Assembly (NCBI GenBank): GCA_028693815.1 | Contig: JAQUUP010000015.1 | Coordinates: forward strand, 1-45,229 | Length of the DNA stretch: 45,229 bases | Reading direction: 5' to 3' | Source of the DNA: Candidatus Omnitrophota bacterium | GTDB taxonomy: Bacteria; Omnitrophota; Gorgyraeia; Zapsychrales; Aceulaceae | Shown here: piece by piece, positions 40,115-45,229 of the stretch | How the letters are laid out: each line of letters starts with the position of its first letter | Position numbering within the stretch: the stretch's first letter is position 1 | Notes under the pieces: generated by a model | Databases searched by the model: none | What the model saw: the letters and a program-made list of their open reading frames with translations, nothing else | Told to the model about the DNA's origin: nothing | Position numbers and translations under genes: made by a program

Positions 40115-41245
40115 ATGTATATTCGACAGAAACAACTTGATAATTTAATAAATTCTTTAAAGTTTGGGAAAGTTCATGTTATTTATGGCGCAAGAAGATG
40201 CGGAAAAACAACGCTTTTAAAGAAATTTATTGAAGAAATTCAAAAAACATGTCTTTTTGTTAGCGGGGAAGATATCGCTGTACAGGATATTTTGTCGAGT
40301 CAATCGATTGAAAAGCTAAAAGGGTTTGTGAGAAGAAATCGATATGTGATTATTGATGAAGCTCAGAAAATAGATTTTATTGGTCTTAATTTAAAGTTAA
40401 TTGTAGATCATATTCCAGATGTTGCTGTTATTGCGACAGGGTCTTCAGCTTTTGATTTAGCACGAAAAATGGGGGAGCCTTTAACTGGCAGAAAGATGTC
40501 TTTTCATCTTTTTCCTCTAGCACAGATGGAGCTTGCCTCTAGAGAAAACACTGCTTTGACTCAGTCTTTCTTGGAGAGCCGATTATTGTACGGGTCTTAT
40601 CCTGAGGTTGTTCTTGAAAAAGATAATAGAGAAAAAGAGATTTATTTGCGCGAGCTTGTTGCTTCGTATTTGTATCGGGATATTCTTGAATTTGAAACAA
40701 TACGAAATTCAGACAAGCTTTCGAGATTATTGCAAATGATTGCTTTTCAGATAGGAAAGGAAGTTTCATTAACCGAAATTGGCAGTTCTTTAGGTATCAG
40801 CAAGAATACTGTTGCGCGATATATGGATCTTTTAGAAAAGTGTTTTGTTATCTTTCGTGTTGGGGGATTTAGCCGAAATTTGCGAAAGGAAGTGTCGAAA
40901 TCGTCGAGGTATTATTTTTTTGACGTAGGAATTCGTAACGCGCTTATTAAAAATTTTAATTCGTTAAATTTACGTAATGACGTCGGGATGCTATGGGAGA
41001 ATTATATTATTGCGGAGCGATTAAAAAAACAGGCGTATGATCAAATGTTGGTGAATAATTATTTTTGGCGAACGTATGACCAAAAAGAAATTGATTGGGT
41101 TGAGGAGAGGGATGGCGGACTGTTCGGATACGAAATGAAATATGGAAAAAAACAAAAGAGAATACCGAAAGAATGGATTGAAACATACGCAGGCGCGCAA
41201 TTTTCTGTTATTGATCAGGAAAATTATATAAAATTTATTGTATAA
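40115..41245 (+). CDS. COG1373 AAA ATPase with DUF4143 domain (3 of 4)
   Basis: This 376-residue protein has Walker A YGARRCGKTT (about 22-31), Walker B YVIIDEAQKI (about 81-90), sensor ATGSSAF, GEPLTGRK, a winged-helix segment SLTEIGSSLGISKNTVARYM (about 221-240), and DUF4143 with KEIDWVEE (about 326-333) and YEMKYGK (about 340-346). It is the close paralogue of the ATPase at 42663, with shared GEPLTGRK, FQIGKEVSL and SRNLR blocks. ATG 40115 is preferred over GTG 40109, since TAGGGGTG lies just before it. The promoter and operator-like palindrome upstream suggest autoregulation or a partner repressor. Confidence 0.87.
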   Translation: MYIRQKQLDNLINSLKFGKVHVIYGARRCGKTTLLKKFIEEIQKTCLFVSGEDIAVQDILSSQSIEKLKGFVRRNRYVIIDEAQKIDFIGLNLKLIVDHIPDVAVIATGSSAFDLARKMGEPLTGRKMSFHLFPLAQMELASRENTALTQSFLESRLLYGSYPEVVLEKDNREKEIYLRELVASYLYRDILEFETIRNSDKLSRLLQMIAFQIGKEVSLTEIGSSLGISKNTVARYMDLLEKCFVIFRVGGFSRNLRKEVSKSSRYYFFDVGIRNALIKNFNSLNLRNDVGMLWENYIIAERLKKQAYDQMLVNNYFWRTYDQKEIDWVEERDGGLFGYEMKYGKKQKRIPKEWIETYAGAQFSVIDQENYIKFIV

Positions 41246-41281
41246 AAGTCGTTGTGATGTTAGTTATTTTTATTTTGGGAA

Positions 41282-41344
41282 GCATGTAGTATTTAGTATG
41301 TAGTATTTAGTATTTGGTATGTAGGATGTAGGATGTAGTTGAGA
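41282..41344 (+). repeat. Phased heptad repeat array R9
   Basis: Nine in-phase units: GCATGTA, GTATTTA, GTATGTA, GTATTTA, GTATTTG, GTATGTA, GGATGTA, GGATGTA and GTTGAGA. It lies between the third ATPase and the broken cupin gene. Confidence 0.8.
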
Positions 41345-41402
41345 AAGAAGCATGTAATTTGTTAAATCTAGGAAGGATTCTTAGAAAGGATTTTTTTTAA
41401 AC

Positions 41403-41795
41403 ATGAAAAATAATCACAGCGAAGAGGAATTTTTAGAAACACAAAAAGAATATCTTGTTTCTTTAGGCGAGAGGCCGTTGGGGGTATTATTTAGTTTTAG
41501 CAAATGAAGTAGATATGAAGATTAAAAAGTTGTGGTAAACCCCGGCAAACGATTGAGCCTTCAGAGGCATAAATTAAGGGAAGAGCACTGGTTTATTGCT
41601 GAGGGGCAGGCAAATATTTTTATTGATGAGAAAAAGATTGTTTTGAAAAAAGGCGAATCGATTGATGTTACGCGAGGCCAAATCCATCGTATTGCAAATG
41701 ATACAAACAAACCTTTGGTATTTATTGAAGTGCAGACCGGCGATCATTTCGGCGAAGATGATATTGAGCGATTAGAGGATGATTATAATCGATAA
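41403..41795 (+). pseudogene. ManC-type cupin (mannose-6-phosphate isomerase type II C-terminal-like) with two frameshifts
   Basis: The frame from ATG 41403 reads MKNNHSEEEFLETQKEYLV, then GERPLG. Shifting frame at 41478 (one extra T, so TTG should be TGG) gives GERPWGYYLVL...VDMKIKKLW up to 41535. Shifting back there (one G short before TAAAC) gives VNPGKRLSLQRHKLREEHWFI, then GESIDVTRGQIHRI and the family end VQTGDHFGEDDIERLEDDYNR. This is a complete cupin of about 130 residues, with the phosphomannose-isomerase type II signature PGKRLSLQ.H..R.EHW. The two shifts cancel, so the damage covers about 19 residues. It may be a real pseudogene or a pair of sequence errors. Only the part from GTG 41532 (87 residues) is open in one frame. 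Confidence 0.75.
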
Positions 41796-41858
41796 AATAG
41801 TGAATCGAGTTTAGAGAAATAAGAGTTTAGCTGGTAGCATTTATAGCGAGGAGAAGAA

Positions 41859-42200
41859 ATGAAAATATTAGATACAATGATTGCTATTGATGAGTTGAAG
41901 CAATTAGCGCAGAATATTTTTGGTAATTTAATTAAAGCTGTTGTTGACGTTGATCGTGAGTTGATTGCTGTTGATGCTGAGCTACATTCTGATTTGGAGG
42001 CTTTGCTTTTGGAAAAGGGATCAAAGCAAAATAGTCTTTGGGGTATTAATTTTTATCCTGATGCAGAAGGGGATGATTTTTTAGAATTTGATTCGATGAT
42101 TAATATGCGTCCATCTCAAGGGAATCTAAGCAGAGGCGTTGATTCTGAAGATATCCAAAAGAAAATTGTTGAGATTGTTAGCAAAAGGATAAGCCGATGA
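41859..42200 (+). CDS. DUF5674 family protein
   Basis: This 113-residue protein has the conserved core of the DUF5674 family: KAVVDVDRELIAVDAELHSDLEALLLEKGSKQ, LWGINFYP, and EFDSMINMRPSQGN..RGV. It has no signal peptide or membrane helix. GAGGAGAAG precedes the ATG. It overlaps the next small gene by four bases, and this pairing looks like a fixed two-gene unit. The function is unknown. A small gene pair in a repeat-bounded cassette with its own ribosome site would fit a toxin-antitoxin-like or accessory module, but there is no direct evidence. Confidence 0.8.
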   Translation: MKILDTMIAIDELKQLAQNIFGNLIKAVVDVDRELIAVDAELHSDLEALLLEKGSKQNSLWGINFYPDAEGDDFLEFDSMINMRPSQGNLSRGVDSEDIQKKIVEIVSKRISR

Positions 42201-42529
42201 CGATTCAGCATCAAGATCTTGCTAAGGGTCGTTGGGCGCAGATGTCTTTTTGTGAGCAAATGGCTAATGTTGGTAGCGAGGTAAGTCGAGCTCTTAACTG
42301 GCGGAAAAAAGAAAAAGATGATCTTTCGAAAGAAGCGGTTGTGCGAGCGCTAGAGTTGCTTGATCTTGTAATCATGCCAACAAAGAAATATTCTCGGCTC
42401 AAAGAGCTTCTTCGTGTAAGAGAGGCTTTGGTAGATTTTTTTTATGGGGCGAATGAATTTTTATCATCTGAAGTATTATGGCGCAAGTATTTTGATTGTT
42501 TTAATTATGCCTCGAGAAAGCATTATTAG
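42197..42529 (+). CDS. Conserved small protein paired with DUF5674
   Basis: This 110-residue, helix-rich, charged protein begins MTIQHQDLAKGRWAQMSFCEQMANVGSEVSRALNW. It has a helical core VRALELLDLVIMPTKKYSRLKELLRVREALVDFFYG and ends YFDCFNYASRKHY. The layout recalls small conserved proteins found beside DUF5674-like genes in uncultured bacteria. It is translationally coupled to the upstream gene (ATGA overlap). No catalytic motif is visible. Function unknown. Confidence 0.7.
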   Translation: MTIQHQDLAKGRWAQMSFCEQMANVGSEVSRALNWRKKEKDDLSKEAVVRALELLDLVIMPTKKYSRLKELLRVREALVDFFYGANEFLSSEVLWRKYFDCFNYASRKHY

Positions 42530-42546
42530 AATTTGTTTTGAACCTA

Positions 42547-42569
42547 TTTTCAACCTCGTAGGTTGAAAA
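42547..42569 (+). repeat. Perfect 10-bp inverted repeat
   Basis: TTTTCAACCT (42547-42556) and AGGTTGAAAA (42560-42569) are exact inverted arms with a 3-base loop, CGT. It lies 17 bp after the small-gene stop. No T-run follows, so an intrinsic terminator is doubtful; an operator or a mobile-element end is possible. Confidence 0.6.
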
Positions 42570-42627
42570 GTGTTGTAATCTTGTCTACCTGGAATAGTGC
42601 CATTATAGGGAATGTAGATCCCCAATA

Positions 42628-42656
42628 TTGACATATTATGTTATTTATGGTATGTT
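42628..42656 (+). promoter_or_regulatory. Promoter giving a leaderless ATPase mRNA
   Basis: TTGACA (42628-42633), a 17-bp spacer and TATGTT (42651-42656). The expected start seven bases past the -10 is the A of the ATG at 42663, and there is no ribosome site, as for the ATPase at 30054. Confidence 0.62.
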
Positions 42657-42662
42657 TGAATT

Positions 42663-43790
42663 ATGCATATACCACGTTTTTATGATAATTTAAATTCTTT
42701 TTTAAAGCCAAACAAGGTTTTAGTTATTTTTGGCCCACGGCAAGTAGGCAAGACAACTTTGATCCAAAAGTTTCTTGACACATGTCAGCTTCGGTATAAA
42801 TTAGATTCCGGAGATAATGTGCGCACAAGGAATATTCTTGGTTCTCAGAATTTTGATGCAATTAAAGAATATGCGCAGGGATATTCGTTAATTGTTATTG
42901 ATGAGGCTCAGAGAATTCCCAATGTTGGTCAGGGATTGAAAATCTTGGTGGATCAGATTCCTGGTATTCAAGTTATTGTGACAGGTTCTTCTTCTTTTGA
43001 GTTGGCCGGACAGATGGGGGAGCCTTTGACAGGAAGAAAAACTACCTTAACGTTGTATCCGGTTGCGCAATTAGAATTACAAAATCTTTATAATCCTTAT
43101 GAATTAAAAGATAATCTTAAGGATTGGCTTGTTTTTGGAGGATATCCTGAAGTTGCGATTACCGAAACAAGGCAAGAAAAAATTCGTTTGCTTGAAGAAT
43201 TAGCTCAGTCATATTTGTTTAAGGATATTTTGGAGCTTGAGCAGGTCAAAAATTCTAAAACTCTCATAGATTTATTGCGTCTTTTAGCTTTTCAGATTGG
43301 GAAAGAAGTTTCTCTTAATGAGTTGGGTCGGCAAATTGGGATGGATCACAAGACGGTAGCTCGCTATCTTGATCTTTTTGAAAAAACATTTGTTATTTAT
43401 AATGTGCGGGGTTTTAGTCGTAATCTGCGCTCTGAGGTTGTGAAAAAAAGTAAATATTATTTTTATGATAATGGTATTCGCAACGCGATTATTTCGAACT
43501 TTAATAAATTGGAAATGCGTGATGATGTTGGAGCATTGTGGGAAAATTTCTTATTTATAGAGCGTTTGAAAAAGCGTTCTTACCAGGGAATTTATGCCAA
43601 TAGTTATTTCTGGCGAACGTGGGAACGTCAAGAGATTGACTTGGTTGAAGAGAGGGAAGGAAAACTGTTTGCGTTTGAATTTAAATCTGGCAAAAGAAAA
43701 ACTAAGATTCCACGTCAATGGACAGAGGCTTATCCTGAAGCATTGTTTGAAATTATCGATAGGGATAATTATTTAAAGTTTATTGTCTAA
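42663..43790 (+). CDS. COG1373 AAA ATPase with DUF4143 domain (4 of 4)
   Basis: This 375-residue protein has Walker A FGPRQVGKTT (about 23-32), Walker B LIVIDEAQRI (about 80-89), sensor VTGSSSFEL, GEPLTGRK, winged helix SLNELGRQIGMDHKTVARYL, and DUF4143 with QEIDLVEE (about 325-332) and FEFKSGK (about 339-345). It is closely related to the protein at 40115 in order, length and motifs. The predicted transcription start falls on the ATG. This copy lacks an adjoining heptad array, unlike the other three. The fold is clear; the function is not. Confidence 0.88.
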   Translation: MHIPRFYDNLNSFLKPNKVLVIFGPRQVGKTTLIQKFLDTCQLRYKLDSGDNVRTRNILGSQNFDAIKEYAQGYSLIVIDEAQRIPNVGQGLKILVDQIPGIQVIVTGSSSFELAGQMGEPLTGRKTTLTLYPVAQLELQNLYNPYELKDNLKDWLVFGGYPEVAITETRQEKIRLLEELAQSYLFKDILELEQVKNSKTLIDLLRLLAFQIGKEVSLNELGRQIGMDHKTVARYLDLFEKTFVIYNVRGFSRNLRSEVVKKSKYYFYDNGIRNAIISNFNKLEMRDDVGALWENFLFIERLKKRSYQGIYANSYFWRTWERQEIDLVEEREGKLFAFEFKSGKRKTKIPRQWTEAYPEALFEIIDRDNYLKFIV

Positions 43791-44099
43791 AGTCAGTTAG
43801 AGAAGTTTTCTAGCAGTTTGAGCTGACGGTGGCATTTCCATTTGAGGCTGATTAGTCTCAGGCTGAGAATTATCGTCGACTCCAATTGGCGGCTTTCTTT
43901 AACAGGGTAAATGTTTTTGCTTCGGGGATGTTCGCTTTTTTATATATAGTTAAATTAAGAGGAAAAGCTCTTATCCGCCTACGCAAAAGGTATTTTTAGT
44001 TATAAAACGGATAAATGTGAAAAGTAAAGTTTTTTGTTTCGGTGGGGTGTTCGCTCCATTCTTAATATGTATTAATATTCAACTTAAAGGAAGAGCTCT
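43791..44099 (+). other. 309-bp intergenic stretch with a diverged tandem motif
   Basis: No open reading frame of note. Two related blocks share a T-rich GTTTTTxxTTCGG core followed by TGTTCGCT, at about 43913-43936 and 44029-44055. Between them a hairpin, TAAGAG (43955-43960) with CTCTTA (43967-43972), is seen. An AAAGGAAGAG ribosome site lies before the ATG at 44100. A leader or two-copy regulatory element is possible. Confidence 0.4.
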
Positions 44100-44864
44100 A
44101 TGATTAACGGAAAAAAAGTTGTTGTTGTTTTACCGGCTTATAACGCCGAGAAAACTCTTGAAAAAACTTACCAAGAAATTCCAAAAGATATTGTTGATGA
44201 AATTCTTCTTGTGGACGATCAATCAAGCGATGAAACGATCAAGGTTGCAGAATCTTTGGGGATTCCGACGATTGTGCATGCGCAAAATCTTGGATATGGA
44301 GGAAATCAAAAAACCTGTTATCAAGAAGCTTTAAGAAGAGGCGCTGATATTGTGGTGATGCTTCATCCTGATTATCAATATCCGCCAAAGCTGGTAGGGC
44401 CTATGGCATCGTTGATTGCGACGGGTATGTTTGATGTTGTTTTGGGGTCACGCATTTTAGGCGGGTATGCCTTAAAAGGTGGGATGCCGATTTATAAATA
44501 TATTGCTAATCGTGCTTTGACCGCTTTTGAAAATATTTTGACCGGGCAAAAGTTATCGGAGTATCATACGGGCTTTAGAGCGTTTTCTAGAGAGGTTCTT
44601 CTAGGTATTCCATTGTTAGAAAATTCCGATGATTTTATTTTTGATAATCAGATTTTGACGCAAATATTTTATTTTGGGTACGCAATAGGAGAAATTAGCT
44701 CGCCATGCAATTATAATAAGGGGTGTTCTTCGATTAGTTTGAAGAGAAGCACGATTTATGGTCTTGGGGTTTTGAAAGTTGCTTTTCAGTATGCGTTGGC
44801 AAGACTAAAAATGAGCCATAATATTATATTTGATAATGAAAAAGGAAAGAAACTAGCTTTGTAG
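44100..44864 (+). CDS. GT2 family, dolichol/polyprenol-phosphate sugar transferase-like
   Basis: This 254-residue protein has VVVVLPAYNAEKTL, EILLVDDQSSDETI, and a metal motif in MLHPDYQYPP near residue 87-96, which matches DPM1-like enzymes that transfer a sugar to a lipid phosphate. GSRILGG and TGFRAFSREVL complete the pattern. No membrane helix is obvious at the C-terminus, as in short DPM1 proteins. It is preceded by a long intergenic stretch and followed by pgk, so it may be an isolated unit. The lipid-linked product could serve glycan modification. Confidence 0.88.
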   Translation: MINGKKVVVVLPAYNAEKTLEKTYQEIPKDIVDEILLVDDQSSDETIKVAESLGIPTIVHAQNLGYGGNQKTCYQEALRRGADIVVMLHPDYQYPPKLVGPMASLIATGMFDVVLGSRILGGYALKGGMPIYKYIANRALTAFENILTGQKLSEYHTGFRAFSREVLLGIPLLENSDDFIFDNQILTQIFYFGYAIGEISSPCNYNKGCSSISLKRSTIYGLGVLKVAFQYALARLKMSHNIIFDNEKGKKLAL

Positions 44865-44892
44865 GCTGGTTGAAGGATCCTTTGTTGCTTCA

Positions 44893-44920
44893 TTGACAAA
44901 ACCCATAATTTCGATATAAT
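44893..44920 (+). promoter_or_regulatory. Strong sigma70-type promoter for pgk
   Basis: TTGACA (44893-44898) and TATAAT (44915-44920) are both consensus, with a 16-bp spacer. Transcription should start near 44927, giving a leader of about 62 bases with AGGAAGGA before the ATG at 44989. Confidence 0.78.
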
Positions 44921-44988
44921 AGTCCCTTCATTAGAGAATTATCCGTATATTGTATAAGCATTTAGGCAAATTAGGAAGGAAAAAGAAA

Positions 44989-45229
44989 ATGAACAAAATG
45001 ACTGTCAAAGATTTGGATATTAAAGGTAAAAAAGTTATTATTCGAGCTGATTTTAATGTTCCTTTGGATAAGAACCTTAAAATCACAGATGATCGGCGGA
45101 TCCAGGCCTCGATGCCGACCATTAAATATGTTCTTGAGAATGGTGCTTCGAAGGTTATTTTGATGAGTCATTTGGGGCGACCAAAAGGAGAGGGTCCAGA
45201 AGATGAGTTTCGCCTGACGCCTGTGGCGG
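44989..45229 (+). CDS. pgk: Phosphoglycerate kinase, N-terminal part (3' partial)
   Basis: The first 80 residues of phosphoglycerate kinase are visible and the gene runs off the window. [12 protein letters not shown] (substrate-binding Arg-Asp-Asn), [14 protein letters not shown] and [10 protein letters not shown] are family signatures. It makes ATP from 1,3-bisphosphoglycerate in glycolysis. A ribosome site AGGAAGGA precedes the ATG. This housekeeping gene marks the right border of the polysaccharide and accessory region. Confidence 0.97.
   Translation, partial: MNKMTVKDLDIKGKKVIIRADFNVPLDKNLKITDDRRIQASMPTIKYVLENGASKVILMSHLGRPKGEGPEDEFRLTPVA

Noticed and set aside
41532-41795. A small stand-alone cupin starting at GTG 41532
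   Set aside because: The missing N-terminal part is present upstream once two single-base shifts are corrected, so this is the tail of a larger gene.
42547-42569. Rho-independent terminator
   Set aside because: The stem is perfect but AT-rich in its outer half, and the following bases are GTGTTGTAAT with no T-run.
1-45229. tRNA, rRNA, transposase or integrase genes
   Set aside because: No recognisable tRNA cloverleaf, rRNA segment or transposase/integrase motif was found; mobility of the islands is inferred from repeats and context only.

Overview
The window reads as one long, almost entirely plus-strand surface-polysaccharide locus (probably LPS O-antigen or a flagellin/S-layer glycan) from a low-GC, Gram-negative-type bacterium. 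Genes overlap by 4-14 bp, starts are often TTG or GTG, and a GT9 heptosyltransferase indicates an LPS-type envelope. The mix of Wzx/Wzy/CapD genes with many AAA ATPase and HipA cassettes resembles uncultured lineages such as Omnitrophota or Elusimicrobiota. That placement is an impression from gene style; no rRNA is present to test it.

Region 1 (1-6394) holds the end of a radical SAM protein and a sugar amidotransferase trio (WbpG/PseA-like, HisH-like, HisF-like) that normally converts an acetamido to an acetamidino group. A P-loop sulfotransferase-like protein and a surface-carbohydrate protein follow. Region 2 (6429-12930) is an eight-gene run: GmhA-like isomerase, hydroxyacid dehydrogenase, Gfo/Idh oxidoreductase, two tandem SDRs, a dehydroquinate-synthase-family cyclase, a cytidylyltransferase fused to a cupin, and a YhcH/NanQ anomerase-like protein. 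It looks like a dedicated route to an unusual CMP-activated sugar, possibly carbocyclic. Region 3 (12954-23603) adds glycosyltransferases, a Wzx flippase, NeuA- and NeuB-like nonulosonic acid enzymes, an SDR, a SPASM radical SAM protein, a polymerase-like membrane protein and a WbpV-like epimerase.

Region 4 (23604-31200) is a foreign-looking island placed exactly where WbpV-like and WbpL-like genes would be expected to adjoin. It carries two COG1373 (AAA_14/DUF4143) ATPases, a HipBA module, a split HipB-HipS-HipT module, and a DUF1016-like domain fused to a staphylococcal-type nuclease. The cassettes are separated by phased 7-bp repeat arrays (GTATNTR, GTGAANN and GTATAGC types) and a hairpin-bearing core element.

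Region 5 (31226-39796) resumes glycan synthesis: initiating sugar transferase, CapD/WbpM dehydratase, three tandem O-antigen ligase/polymerase paralogues, GT9 and GT2. Region 6 (39797-43790) is a second accessory patch with two more COG1373 ATPases, the same heptad repeats and core element, a ManC-type cupin broken by two compensating frameshifts plus a fragment of a second copy, and a DUF5674 gene with a small partner. Region 7 has a dolichol-phosphate-mannose-synthase-like GT2, and then phosphoglycerate kinase begins from a strong sigma70-type promoter, marking the return to housekeeping genes.

The most unusual signals are the phase-locked heptad repeat system tied to the defence/toxin-like cassettes, the leaderless promoter geometry shared by three cassette genes, the split HipBST next to a full HipBA, the nuclease fusion, and the cyclase plus cytidylyltransferase-cupin pathway.
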